Positions 48,963 through 62,427 of a stretch of 64,000 nucleotides of DNA are shown piece after piece. Under the pieces are notes generated by a model. The model saw only the letters and a program-made list of their open reading frames with translations, was not told the origin of the DNA and made no database searches. Within the stretch, counting starts at the first letter, position 1; each line of letters begins with the position of its first letter. Origin of the DNA: Marinimicrococcus flavescens (GTDB lineage Bacteria; Pseudomonadota; Alphaproteobacteria; Geminicoccales; Geminicoccaceae); NCBI GenBank assembly GCA_029211145.1, contig JARGEQ010000135.1, positions 1 through 64,000 of the forward strand, written 5' to 3'. The translations under genes were made by a program, and so were the position numbers.

Positions 48963-48974
48963 GATCTGCATCAG
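48961..48974. promoter_or_regulatory. FNR/FixK-like box
   Basis: TTGAT-CTGC-ATCAG differs by one base from the FNR/FixK consensus TTGAT-N4-ATCAA. Its centre is 73 bases before the uspA start codon, compatible with activation from about -41 and a short leader, though no clear -10 is visible. Confidence 0.5.
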
Positions 48975-49057
48975 CTATGGTCCTCCCCGGCGCTGGCCGG
49001 GACAGGCGCAGTCTGCCACCGGTACCGACCTTCCAGCATAGCACCCGGCGGATCCCC

Positions 49058-50620
49058 ATGACCACCGATACCCCGCGCGAGATCGAGCTCAAGCTGCGTA
49101 CCACGCCGGAGGCCATCAAGCGCCTCAAGGGTGGCGAGCTGCTCAAGGGTCATCTGCGGACCGCGGCGCGCGCCTCGCGTCTCTCCAGCATCTATTACGA
49201 CACCCCCGACCACCGTCTCGCCGCCAGGGGCATCGCGCTGCGCGTCCGCAAGACCGGGCGCCGCCACGTGCAGACCCTCAAGGGCGAGCCGGCGGCCAGC
49301 GGCGCTGCCGCCGACCGGCCGGAATGGGAAGTTCCGCTGAGCTCCGAAAGGCCCGACCTCGATCTCCTGCCGGAGCCGGCGCGGGCGCTGGCCGGGCTGG
49401 TCGACGGGCAGGAGCTGGTGCCGCTGTTCGCCACGCGTTTCCGCCGCGAGCGGATGCTGGTGGAGTGGACGGCCGGGGATGGCGAGCCGGCGCTGATTGA
49501 GCTCGCCCTCGACGAGGGGCGGATCGAGAGCGGCGAGGCGCACCGGCCGATCAGCGAGATCGAGCTGGAGCTCAAGGAGGGCCCGCCCGCCGCGCTGTTC
49601 AGCCTCGCCGCCACCCTGCGCCGCGATCTGCCGCTGGCGCTCGAGAGCGAGGCCAAGGCGCAGCGCGGCTTTGCCCTGGCGACCGGCACCCCGCCGGCGG
49701 TGTGGAAGCCCGGCCGGCTCGAGCTGGACCGCGATCTCGAGGTCGAGGGCGGGCTCGAGGCGATCCTGCGGCAGGGCCTGGTCCACTGGATGCGCAACGA
49801 GCCCGCGGCGCGCGACGGGCGCGACCCGGAGGGTGTGCACCAGATGCGCATCGCGGTGCGCCGCCTGCGCTCGGCCCTCGGGCTCTTCCGGCGGGTGCTG
49901 GCGCCGGAGGTGCGCCAGCGCTGGGACGACGAGCTCGGATGGCTCCTGGGCGAGCTGGCGCCGGTCCGCGACCTCGACGTGTTCCTGGCGGAGATCCTGG
50001 CGCCGGCTGCCTCCTCGCTGGACGACGGAGGGATGCTGGCCGGGCTGCGCGACGCGGTCGAGGCGCGCCGTGCACAAGCCTATGAGAGCCTGCGCCGCAC
50101 CCTCGCCGGCGAGCGCCATACCGGCCTGATGTTCGAGTTCGCCGCGTGGATCGAGGGCCGCGGATGGCGCAGCGGCGGGGACGTCGATCTGCGGCTGGCG
50201 CAGCATCTGCCCTTGCGGGAGCTGGCGGAAGACGAGCTTGCGCGGCGCTACCGCAAGGTCCGCAAGGCCGGGCGGGGCTTTGCCGAGCTCGACGAGGCCC
50301 AGCGGCACGCGCTCAGGATCAGGATCAAGAAGCTGCGCTACGGCGTCGAGTTCGTGGGCGGCCTGTTCGACGGCAAGAAGCCGCGCCGGTTCGCCGGGAA
50401 GCTCGCCGGCCTGCAGGACGCGCTGGGCCATCTCAACGATCTCGCGGTCGCCCGGGGGCTGGCGCGCGAGGCGATCGGTGCCGCCACCGCGGAGCGCGAG
50501 CAGGTGGCGCTGGGCGCCGGCGTGGTGATCGGCTGGCACGCGGGACGCCGCCAGCTGCTCGAGCCCGAGATCGTCGCGCGCTGGAAGGCGTTCAAGCGGC
50601 TCGCGCGGTTCTGGCGCTAG
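49058..50620 (+). CDS. CYTH and CHAD domain protein
   Basis: A 520-residue protein in two parts. The CYTH domain (about 1-205) carries the ExExK signature EIELK (8-12) and acts on triphosphates in family members, often as an inorganic triphosphatase. The CHAD domain (about 225-515) is all-helical with conserved His/Arg: GVHQMRIAVRRLRSALGLF, LAPVRDLDVF, RIRIKKLRYGVEF and LQDALGHLNDLAVA; CHAD binds polyphosphate. A role in polyphosphate handling is likely. Upstream ATG choice rests on the EIELK position near the start. Confidence 0.92.
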   Translation: MTTDTPREIELKLRTTPEAIKRLKGGELLKGHLRTAARASRLSSIYYDTPDHRLAARGIALRVRKTGRRHVQTLKGEPAASGAAADRPEWEVPLSSERPDLDLLPEPARALAGLVDGQELVPLFATRFRRERMLVEWTAGDGEPALIELALDEGRIESGEAHRPISEIELELKEGPPAALFSLAATLRRDLPLALESEAKAQRGFALATGTPPAVWKPGRLELDRDLEVEGGLEAILRQGLVHWMRNEPAARDGRDPEGVHQMRIAVRRLRSALGLFRRVLAPEVRQRWDDELGWLLGELAPVRDLDVFLAEILAPAASSLDDGGMLAGLRDAVEARRAQAYESLRRTLAGERHTGLMFEFAAWIEGRGWRSGGDVDLRLAQHLPLRELAEDELARRYRKVRKAGRGFAELDEAQRHALRIRIKKLRYGVEFVGGLFDGKKPRRFAGKLAGLQDALGHLNDLAVARGLAREAIGAATAEREQVALGAGVVIGWHAGRRQLLEPEIVARWKAFKRLARFWR

Positions 50621-50688
50621 GGCGCCCCCGCACTGGCTGGACCATAGGGACGGCGGCTTGCGGCAGCGGACGAGGGTCGTCAGCCGGA

Positions 50689-50704
50689 GCGAACCCGGGT
50701 TCGC
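50689..50704. repeat. 16-bp perfect palindrome
   Basis: GCGAACCCGGGTTCGC in the 148-base space between convergent genes. Related GGGTTCG sequences recur at 51400, 51498, 51554 and 51620. Function unknown. Confidence 0.45.
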
Positions 50705-50768
50705 CAGCGCGCATGCAGCCCGCGCCGGCAACCTGCGGGGAAAAGTACCAGGTGACAGCAACGCGAGG

Positions 50769-51179
50769 TTAACGGGCTGCCTCTCCCTCGAGTTGGCCGT
50801 GCAGTTCCTCGAGAAGCACGGCAGCCTGGCTGAGGGCGGCGATGGCCGAAGCGCGGCTCTCCTCGCGCAGCCCCTCGGCCGCCTGGTCGAGGGAGCGAAG
50901 GGCGTTGTAGTAGCGGTCCTCGGCGCGCTGGGTGGCGGCATTGTCCTCGAAGCTGCCGCGGACCTCGTCGTAGAGCGCCTCGAGCCGCTCGAAGGGGACC
51001 GGCTCGTCGCCCTCCAGCGCCGCCACCATGGCATCGATGCGGCTCTTCCAGGAGGCGACGGCCTCCGCAGAGACGGCCGGACCAGCCTGCGCCGGCCCGG
51101 TGGTCTGCGCGACCCCCGCGGCCGGAAGCGCACAGGCGAGCGCCAGACCCGCGACCATCATCACGACACGATCTCTCAT
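50769..51179 (-). CDS. Periplasmic helical protein of unknown function
   Basis: A 136-residue protein with a clear signal peptide (VVMMVAGLALACALPAAGVAQ, in parts, cut near residue 23) and GGAGGAG before the ATG. The mature part is almost wholly helical and acidic, with heptad-like stretches (SRIDAMVAAL, FERLEALYDEVR, DRYYNALRSLDQAAEGLREE, AVLLEELHGQLEGE). No family recognised. It faces the CYTH-CHAD gene and has decayed, repeat-filled sequence behind it. Confidence 0.75.
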   Translation of the reverse strand: MRDRVVMMVAGLALACALPAAGVAQTTGPAQAGPAVSAEAVASWKSRIDAMVAALEGDEPVPFERLEALYDEVRGSFEDNAATQRAEDRYYNALRSLDQAAEGLREESRASAIAALSQAAVLLEELHGQLEGEAAR

Positions 51180-51346
51180 CGGCTCCTCCAAAAAAACACC
51201 TGCTCCCGAGCAATCCACGGACCGACCGAGCGTTCCATGCCCCATCGGCCGTGGCCGGCACGCATGCGAGGCGCCGGCCCACCGCCAAGCTAGCCATCCC
51301 AGCGCGAGGCTGCCGGACGCCACGGCACCGAGAAAGGCCGCTGCGC

Positions 51347-51584
51347 GGGCGCTGCGTGCGGCTTTCCTCTGCGCCTTTCGTCACCTCGGACCAGCGCTCG
51401 GGTTCGAGCTTGCCGCGGCCGCACCGCCCTCCAGCCGCTCCGCGGGCGCTGCGCGCGGCTTTTCTCTTCTCCTTTTGTCAGTTCAAGGCGGCGCTCGGGT
51501 TCGAGTTTGCTGCCCGTCCATGCCGCGCTGGACGCCGGCCCCGCTGGTCTGTCGGGTTCGAGCTTGCCGCGGCCGCACCGCCCT
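51347..51584. repeat. Cluster of repeat-element ends and 31-bp direct repeats
   Basis: Two direct copies of the repeat-element end (GGGCGCTGCGTGCGGCTTTC at 51347; GGGCGCTGCGCGCGGCTTTT at 51444) each run through T-rich sequence to TTCGTCA or TTTGTCAG and then to GCTCGGGTTCGAG. A 31-base sequence beginning GGGTTCGAGCTTGCCGCGGC is identical at 51400-51430 and 51554-51584. The second copy supplies the stop of the pseudogene to the right. Confidence 0.65.
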
Positions 51585-52208
51585 TAACCCGCCGTTAGCT
51601 TCCTTCCGTCAGCCCCCTGGGCCCGGGTTCGCGTTTGCCGCCCGGCGGGGACCGCCGTGCTGCCGCGCCAGCCGGCAAAGCCGCCGGCGGGGCTCTCGAG
51701 GCGGGCCACCCGGTCGCAGCCCGCGGGATCGACGAAGACCGGGCTGTTGGGGGCGGGATCGCTCGCCCGCGCGAAGCCGGGCTGCGCCATGCGCGCCTCG
51801 GCCTCCGCCCGCCCGGCGCGGCGCTCGTTGCGCATGCGGCGCAGATAGCCGGGCCAGGAATGGCTCGCCTCCAAGGCCTCGCGCTGCTCCATCAAGGCCG
51901 CAAGCTCGCTCTTGGCAACGACATAGTGGCACCTCGCCCGCGCCAGCAGCCGCCTCGCGCCGGTCGTCGGGCGCCCCGTCCACCGCCCGGTCGAGGCACT
52001 GCATCCCGAGGACCTCGATCCGGTCCAGCCGGTGCAGCGCATGCAGCATCTCCTGCGCCCAGTGCACCTCCAGCGGACAGCGCGGATCGAACCGCCACTC
52101 GACACTCTCGAACAGCCCCGCCGCCTACTCCCGCCCCAGCCCCCGCCACTCCAGCCTCAGGGTCCGGGGCCGCTAGACGACTACGTCGTCGTGTGCCGCC
52201 TGCTCCAC
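51584..52208 (-). pseudogene. Broken gene: two in-frame TAG codons and a frameshift
   Basis: Translation would start at GTG 52208, with AGGAGG (52215-52220) six bases upstream, an ideal site. The frame meets TAG at 52173-52175 and again at 52125-52127, then reads on as protein-like sequence (LFESVEWRFDPRCPLEVHW, MLHALHRLDRIEVLGMQCLD). Near 51950-51965 the sense shifts by one base to ARCHYVVAKSELAALMEQ and SWPGYLRRMRNERRAG, which runs to TAA at 51584. Both stops are one C-to-T change from CAG. No family recognised; the intact protein would be about 207 residues. Confidence 0.65.
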
Positions 52209-52304
52209 GACGCACCTCCTGACCGGCAAAAGAGGGCGGGAGGATAGCATGAACTAGGAATAATTGCCATTACAGGGGAGCAGGATGCGGCGGCGGCGCC
52301 CGCG
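52209..52304. other. AT-richer upstream region of the broken gene
   Basis: 96 bases with an unusually AT-rich stretch for this window (52245-52275, TAGCATGAACTAGGAATAAT). It may hold the old promoter of the pseudogene on the minus strand; no clean hexamer pair is visible. Confidence 0.3.
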
Positions 52305-52600
52305 AGGCGCTGCGCGCGGCTGGTTTCTTTGTTTCTGTCAGTCCGGTGGCCGGGCCGCGGCACGGGCTGCTGGAGTGGATGGCGATGCGCTTCACGCTGC
52401 GGCGGCCGCCGGGCGACTGCCGGGCAACGCGCCGTTGCGAACCGCCAGCATCCCGAGCGTCACAGCAGAGCCCGGCGCCGCGACCGCGTCATCGTCCCTC
52501 GCATGCGCGACGGCGAACGGCGGGCCCACCGGAGATCCGGCGAGCGTGCAGCGCCGCCGACTGACAAAAGCGGAGAATGAAAGCCGCGCGCAGCGCCTTG
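52305..52600. repeat. MITE-like repeat element, copy 2
   Basis: Left end (52305-52342) AGGCGCTGCGCGCGGC, then GGTTTCTTTGTTTCTGTCAG. Right end (52561-52600) is the inverse: CTGACAAAAGCGGAGAATGA, then AAGCCGCGCGCAGCGCCTTG. The inverted ends are about 40 bases with few mismatches and enclose 218 bases unrelated to the interior of copies 1 and 3. No transposase. No clear target duplication. Confidence 0.7.
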
Positions 52601-52676
52601 GCCGGCATCGCCGCCACGTGCCGCGGAAGCCGTCCGGCCCTTGGCTCCAAGCGATCGGCAAGCGCTCCGGGATCGT

Positions 52677-53744
52677 TCAACCGGCGAGGCGGCGCAGCGC
52701 CGTGGCGGCCTCCTCGCCGAGCCGCCGCACCAGCTCGCCGGCCGGCATCTCGCGCGTGAGCCCGGCCGCCTGCCCCGACCACAAAGGCAGCGTCTCGGCG
52801 GTGGCGGCATCGCGGCGCAGCGGCCCGGTCAGCGAGAGCTGCAGGGGGTAGGGCAGCGCCTCGTCCTCGGCCTCGAGCAGCTCCTCGGTCAGCCGGTTGC
52901 GCAGCGTCCGCGCGGGCTTGCCGGTAAAGAGCCGGGTGATCCGCGTGGCGTCGTCGCCGGCCGCCGCCAGGGCCGCGCGATGCGCCGGGTGCACCGCCGC
53001 CTCGGGGCAGCGCAGGAAGGCGGTGCCGAGCTGCGCGGCGCTCGCCCCCAAGAGCAGGGCCGCCGCCACCCCGCGCCCGTCGGCGATGCCGCCGGCGGCG
53101 ATCACCGGCACCGCGACCGCGTCGGCCACCTGCGGCACCAGGGCCATGGTGCCCGGCTGGTGGGCGGGCTCGGCGCCCAGGAACGTGCCGCGATGACCGC
53201 CCGCCTCGGCGCCCTGGGCGATCACCGCGTCGGCCCCGTGCTCCTCCAGCCAGCGCGCCTCGGCGACCGTGGTGGCGCTGCTCCAGACCATCGCCCCGGC
53301 AGCCTTGACCGCCTCGACCAGCCCGGCCTCGGGCAGACCGAAATGGAAGCTCACCACCTCGGGCCGCAGCGCCTCGACCAGCGCCAGCTGCTCCGCCCCG
53401 AAGCTCTGGTAGGGCAGGGCCGGCAGCGGCGGCTCGCCCAGCCCGCGCTCGAAGAAGAACGGTGCCAGCAAAGCGCGCATCCGCGTGGCATCGCCGCCCG
53501 CCCCCGCGCCGGGCTCGGCATGGCAGAAGAAGTTGACGTGGAGCGGCCGGGCCCCCAGCCGGCGGGCCTCCTCGATCTGCCCGCGCGAGGCCTCGACCGG
53601 CTGGGTGCCGCAGCCGAGCGAGCCAAGCCCGCCGGCAGCACACACCGCGGCTGCCAGCCCGGGCGTGGTGGCGCCGGCCATGGGCGCCTGGACGATGGGC
53701 ACCGCAAGCCCCAGCCGCTCGGTCAGCGCGTTATTTCTCGGCAT
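52677..53744 (-). CDS. Nitronate monooxygenase-family protein
   Basis: A 355-residue FMN-dependent TIM-barrel enzyme of the nitronate monooxygenase (2-nitropropane dioxygenase) family. IVQAPMAGATTPGLAAAV at the start, SLGCGTQ, HVNFFCH, the active-site GAEAGGHRG with its His, and IAAGGIADGRGVAAALLLGASAAQLGTAFL in the phosphate-binding half are present. It oxidises toxic nitronates such as propionate-3-nitronate. ATG 53744 follows GGAGTTGCTGGA. 23 bases separate it from the XRE gene upstream on the same strand. Confidence 0.88.
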   Translation of the reverse strand: MPRNNALTERLGLAVPIVQAPMAGATTPGLAAAVCAAGGLGSLGCGTQPVEASRGQIEEARRLGARPLHVNFFCHAEPGAGAGGDATRMRALLAPFFFERGLGEPPLPALPYQSFGAEQLALVEALRPEVVSFHFGLPEAGLVEAVKAAGAMVWSSATTVAEARWLEEHGADAVIAQGAEAGGHRGTFLGAEPAHQPGTMALVPQVADAVAVPVIAAGGIADGRGVAAALLLGASAAQLGTAFLRCPEAAVHPAHRAALAAAGDDATRITRLFTGKPARTLRNRLTEELLEAEDEALPYPLQLSLTGPLRRDAATAETLPLWSGQAAGLTREMPAGELVRRLGEEAATALRRLAG

Positions 53745-53767
53745 TCCAGCAACTCCAGCGTGCGTGC

Positions 53768-54139
53768 TCAAGCCTGCCGCTCGGCCACCGCCTTGACCAG
53801 GGCCGCCAGCGCCACCCGGACCCGCGGCGCCTTCAGATCGCCGAAGCTGCGCACCAGCTCGATCATCGCCCGCTCGCGCGCGGTGTGGCCCGGCTCGGCC
53901 GCCGCCTCGCCGTCCTCGAAACCGTCGAGGAAATAGTTGGTCGGCACGCCGAGCCTGCGGCCGAGCCGGTAGAGCTTCTCGGCGCTGATCCGGTTCGAGC
54001 CGTTCTCGTATTTCTGCAACTGCTGGTAGGAGGTCTCGATCGCCTGGGCCAGCTGCTGCTGGGTCAGCCCGCATTCGGCCCGTCGGCGGCGGATGCGCTC
54101 GCCGATATGGCGCTCGAGCGTATGCTGGTCCCGCTGCAT
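53768..54139 (-). CDS. XRE-family transcriptional regulator
   Basis: A 123-residue DNA-binding protein. The helix-turn-helix (about 13-67) reads IGERIRRRRAECGLTQQQLAQ, ETSYQQLQKYENGSNRISAEKLYRLG and VPTNYFL, a SinR/Cro-type XRE domain. The short C-terminal part (75-123) is helical. I chose ATG 54139, after which the usual pre-HTH residues follow; the frame is open further upstream but without family-like sequence. Divergent from bamD and upstream of the monooxygenase, so it may control either. Confidence 0.85.
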   Translation of the reverse strand: MQRDQHTLERHIGERIRRRRAECGLTQQQLAQAIETSYQQLQKYENGSNRISAEKLYRLGRRLGVPTNYFLDGFEDGEAAAEPGHTARERAMIELVRSFGDLKAPRVRVALAALVKAVAERQA

Positions 54140-54253
54140 GGCCTGCAGTCTCCACGGTTTGCGGATCACGCCATGCTGGCGGCTCGCACCGCTCTTGTCT
54201 ATGGTCCAACGCGCTGCGGCCGGAAGGCCGGGCATTCTGTGCGATGGCGGTGA

Positions 54254-59187
<4,934 letters not shown>

Positions 59188-59193
59188 GCTGAT

Positions 59194-59467
59194 CAAGGCG
59201 CTGCGCGCGGCTTTTCTCTTCTGATTCTGTCAGTCGAGGCGGTGAGCGTTCAGCGGATCTTCATCTTTTCCGGCGATGCTGCCGGGGTGGGAATCCGCCG
59301 CCGCATCATTGCCGGGGCGAGCCTGTTCCACCGTCCGTGAGGATGACACGGGAGGGGTTGGCGAAGGGTGGCAGGTGGAGAAGCCGTGGCGGGCGCTTCA
59401 TGGCCTGCCTGCCGGGCGCCGTCGACAACCCCGAAAAGCAGAAAAAACGGCCGCGCGCAGCGCCTTG
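59194..59467. repeat. MITE-like repeat element, copy 3
   Basis: Left end CAAGGCGCTGCGCGCGGC, then TTTTCTCTTCTGATTCTGTCAG (59194-59233); right end AAAAAACGGCCGCGCGCAGC, then GCCTTG (59443-59467), its inverse. The interior (from 59248) has GCGTTCAG, TTTTCCGGCGATGCTGCCGG, GGTGGGAATCCGCCGCCGC and CTGTTCCACCGTCCG, shared with copy 1. A short distance after the previous gene, so the T-rich left end may also stop its transcript. Confidence 0.75.
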
Positions 59468-59506
59468 CGCGGCTGCGCCGACTGGGATTTGCTCCGGCGT
59501 TCGTCC

Positions 59507-59727
59507 GTTCAGCGGCTCTTCATCTTTTCCGGCGATGCTGCCGGGGTGGGAAACCGCTGCCGCATCATTGCCGGGGCGAGCCTGTTCCACCGTCCGCGAG
59601 GATGACACGGGAGGGGTTAGCGAAGCGTGGGCAAATGGAGAAGCCGTGGCGGGCGCTTCATGGCCTGCCTGCCGGGCGCCGTCGACAACCCCGAAAAGCA
59701 AAAAAAACGGCCGCGCGCAGCGCCTTG
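59507..59727. repeat. Partial repeat element (copy 4), direct repeat of 59248-59467
   Basis: 221 bases nearly identical to 59248-59467, in the same orientation, with scattered single-base changes and a one-base length difference near 59630. It keeps the right end (GCCGCGCGCAGCGCCTTG) but lacks the left. The unit is displaced by 259-260 bases, as expected from a local duplication. Confidence 0.75.
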
Positions 59728-59797
59728 CATTGCACCGCGGCTGCGGCCCTGCGCTGCCTGCCGATGTCGCCGGCCGGCGCCAGCCGAGCGGGGCGCT

Positions 59798-61804
59798 CTA
59801 GTCGTGGAGGCGGGTGCAGGCCGCGCGCAGCCATGCGCGGTCGGATTCCTCGTGCAGGAGCGGCATCAGCTCCTCGAGGACGATGGCGTGGTAGCCGTCG
59901 AGCCAGGCGCGCTCCTCGGCCGAGAGCAGCGACGGCTCCACCAGGCGCCGGTCGATGGGGCAGAGCGTGAGGTTCCTGAAGCCCAGGAGCTTGCGGTCGC
60001 CGCCTTCGGGGGTAGCGCGGGGCTCCACCACGAGCAGGTTCTCGATCCGGATTCCGTAGGCGCCGGGCTGGTAGAAGCCGGGCTCGTTGGAGAGGATCAT
60101 GCCCGGGCGCAGCGGCGTCTGGCTCACCTTGCTGATCCGCTGCGGCCCCTCGTGCACGCACAGATAGCTGCCCACGCCGTGGCCGGTGCCGTGGTCGAAA
60201 TCCAGCCCGTGCCGCCACAGCGCGGTGCGCGCCAGCGTGTCGAGCTGGGCGCCGGAGGTGCCTTCGGGAAAGACCGCCGTCGCCACCGCGATGTGGCCCT
60301 TGAGGACCAGGGTGAAGCGCTCGCGGATCTCCTCGCTGGCCTCGCCGCGGGCGACGGTGCGGGTGATGTCGGTGGTGGCGTCGAGATACTGGCCGCCGGA
60401 ATCCACGAGATAGACGGTACCCCCGGCGAGCCGCCGCCGGGTCTCGGGCGTGGTCCGGTAGTGGGGCAGGGCGGCGTTGGGGCCGTGCGCCGAGATGGTC
60501 GGGAAGGAGAGGCCGCGAAAGAGCGGATCCTTCGCGCGCTCGGCCTCGAGCCGGTCGGCGGCGCCGACCTCGTCGACCTCACCGTCCACGGGCTGGGCGT
60601 CGAGCCAGGCGAGGAAGCGTACCATCGCCGCGCCGTCACGGCGCTGGGCGGCGACGGCGCCGGCCACCTCGACCGGGTTCTTGCAGGCCTTGGCGAGCAG
60701 GCAGGGATTGTCGGCCTCGACCACGGCCGCCCCGGCCGCGCGCAGCCGGTCGACGAAGCCCACATGCGCCTCGCCGGGATCGGCCAGCACCCTGGCGCCC
60801 TCGCGCCCGAGCGCGTCGAGCGCGGCGGGGAACGCGTCCACGGGCTCCAGCGCCACGGCATTGCCGAGGCTGGTGCCGGGCGGGACCTTGCGCGGGTCGA
60901 GGAAGAAGCGGCAGGTCCCGTCGCGATGGAGCAGGGCGAAGCCCAGCGTCAGGGGATTGAAGGGGATGTCGCTGCCGCGGACATTGAGCAGCCAGGCGAT
61001 GGAATCGGCACCCGTCAGCAGCAGCCAGTCGGCACCCTTGGCGGCGATCTCGCCGCCGATACGCTCGCGCCTGGCGGCACTGCTCTCGCCGGCGAGGCGC
61101 TCCTCGTGCAGGCGCAGCGGCGCTATTGGTGCCGGGGGGCGCGTCGTCCACACCTCGTCGACCGGATTGCGCTCGAGGGCCACCAGCCGCCCGCCGCGCG
61201 CGGCCATCACGCGCTCCAGCGCCGTGCGCTCGCGTGCGGTGACGAGGAAGGGATCGAAGCCCAGGGCGGCACCCCCGGGCAGGTTCCGCTCGAGCCACCC
61301 GGCGGGGGTCACCTCGGCGAGGCGGCAACGCTCGAAGCTCGCCGGGTCGACCTGCTCGTCGAGCTGGACGGTGTAGCGGCCGTCGGAGAACACCGCGGCC
61401 TTCTCGGCCAGCACCACGACCTGGCCGGCCGAGCCGGTGAAGCCGGTGAGCCAGGCGACCCGCTCGGCCGCCAGCGGCAGATACTCGCTGCCATGCTCGT
61501 CGGTACGCGGCAGGAAGAAGCCGTCGACGCCCTGGCGGCGCAGCTCCAGGCGGAGCAGCCTCAGCCGCTCGGGCAGGGCAGGGGCCCGGCGTTCCCCCGC
61601 GGCAGCGTCACGCAGCAGGGCGTCGCGCCGGGCAACCAGCGCGTCGCGCAGCCCCCTGGAGGGCTGGCCGCCGAAAAGGGCGAGCCATGCCTCGGGCTCG
61701 GGGGGCTCGGGCGCTGCGGCGATACCCGCCAGCAGCGCGTCGGCCTCATCGGGGGAAAGCGGAGAGCCGGCCTGCCGGAGCAGGTCGGCCAGAGCGCCAG
61801 TCAC
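59798..61804 (-). CDS. M24-family aminopeptidase P (Xaa-Pro)
   Basis: A 668-residue three-domain aminopeptidase P that removes N-terminal residues next to proline. Two creatinase-like domains (about 65-390) precede the pita-bread domain (about 395-600). Metal ligands in order: [19 protein letters not shown] (two Asp), [13 protein letters not shown] (His), [10 protein letters not shown] (Glu) and GIRIENLL (Glu). A C-terminal M24-C segment ([23 protein letters not shown]) follows. Full length for the larger type. GTG start overlaps the infC stop. Confidence 0.92.
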   Translation of the reverse strand: MTGALADLLRQAGSPLSPDEADALLAGIAAAPEPPEPEAWLALFGGQPSRGLRDALVARRDALLRDAAAGERRAPALPERLRLLRLELRRQGVDGFFLPRTDEHGSEYLPLAAERVAWLTGFTGSAGQVVVLAEKAAVFSDGRYTVQLDEQVDPASFERCRLAEVTPAGWLERNLPGGAALGFDPFLVTARERTALERVMAARGGRLVALERNPVDEVWTTRPPAPIAPLRLHEERLAGESSAARRERIGGEIAAKGADWLLLTGADSIAWLLNVRGSDIPFNPLTLGFALLHRDGTCRFFLDPRKVPPGTSLGNAVALEPVDAFPAALDALGREGARVLADPGEAHVGFVDRLRAAGAAVVEADNPCLLAKACKNPVEVAGAVAAQRRDGAAMVRFLAWLDAQPVDGEVDEVGAADRLEAERAKDPLFRGLSFPTISAHGPNAALPHYRTTPETRRRLAGGTVYLVDSGGQYLDATTDITRTVARGEASEEIRERFTLVLKGHIAVATAVFPEGTSGAQLDTLARTALWRHGLDFDHGTGHGVGSYLCVHEGPQRISKVSQTPLRPGMILSNEPGFYQPGAYGIRIENLLVVEPRATPEGGDRKLLGFRNLTLCPIDRRLVEPSLLSAEERAWLDGYHAIVLEELMPLLHEESDRAWLRAACTRLHD

Positions 61805-62322
61805 TTGAGCGGCGCCATCACCATGACCATCTGCCGGCCTTCGAGCTTGGGGAACTGCTCGACCTTGCCCAGATCGGCGACCTCTTCCTTGACCTTGTTG
61901 AGGATGTCGATCGCGATGTGCTGGTGGGCCATCTCTCGGCCGCGGAAGCGCATCGTGACCTTGACCTTGTCCCCTTCGTCGAGGAACTGGCGCACCTTCT
62001 TCATCTTGATGCTGTAGTCGTTGTCATCGATGCCGGGGCGCATCTTGATTTCCTTGACCTCGATGACGCGCTGCCTCTTGCGCGCGGCATTGGCCTTCTT
62101 CTGCGCCTCGTACTTGAACTTTCCGTAGTCGAGGATCTTGCAGACCGGCGGCTTGGCGGTCGGCGACACTTCGACGAGATCGAGACCCGCCTCTTCGGCT
62201 TGTGCCAGCGCGTCCCTCAGGGAGACGACGCCTAGCATCTCGCCTTCTGCTCCGACAAGGCGAACCTCGTGCGCATCGATCACACGGTTGACGCGGTATT
62301 CCTCGCGAGTGCTACTGGCCAT
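61801..62322 (-). CDS. infC: Translation initiation factor IF-3
   Basis: A 173-residue factor that binds the 30S subunit, checks the start codon and keeps subunits apart. The N-terminal domain ([36 protein letters not shown]), linker, and C-terminal domain ([28 protein letters not shown]) are complete. ATG 62322 is 13 bases from GGAGG (62336-62340), rather far; no in-frame rare start lies closer. Its TGA overlaps the GTG of the aminopeptidase. thrS precedes it, as in many proteobacteria. Confidence 0.96.
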   Translation of the reverse strand: MASSTREEYRVNRVIDAHEVRLVGAEGEMLGVVSLRDALAQAEEAGLDLVEVSPTAKPPVCKILDYGKFKYEAQKKANAARKRQRVIEVKEIKMRPGIDDNDYSIKMKKVRQFLDEGDKVKVTMRFRGREMAHQHIAIDILNKVKEEVADLGKVEQFPKLEGRQMVMVMAPLK

Positions 62323-62427
62323 TGATGCCGATCTACCTCCGTTTTGTTAACACCAAGAAGTCGCGCCAAACCCTGTCGACGCGACCTTAACCTCAAGGCT
62401 GAGCCAACCTTCCAGCCGCCGGCGCCC
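62323..62427 (-). other. Leader between thrS and infC
   Basis: 105 bases. A possible stem GTCGCG / CGCGAC with a 14-base loop and a GTTAAC near the ribosome site are visible on the minus strand. IF-3 synthesis is often controlled at this point, but no known leader motif is recognised here. Confidence 0.35.

Noticed and set aside
50621..50768. Small RNA such as SRP RNA
   Set aside because: The conserved GGTCCGGAAGGAAGCAGCC-type core of SRP RNA is absent; only the palindrome stands out.
51347..51584. CRISPR-like array
   Set aside because: Only two copies of each repeat, unequal spacing, no cas genes.
52125..52175. TAG recoding (for example pyrrolysine or suppressed amber) in the broken gene
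   Set aside because: A frameshift is also present, all other genes here use stop codons normally, and no recoding machinery is visible.
62322..62340. Rare start codon (ATC/ATT) for infC as in Escherichia coli
   Set aside because: ATC triplets near the ribosome site are out of frame with IF-3; the ATG at 62322 is the only in-frame option.
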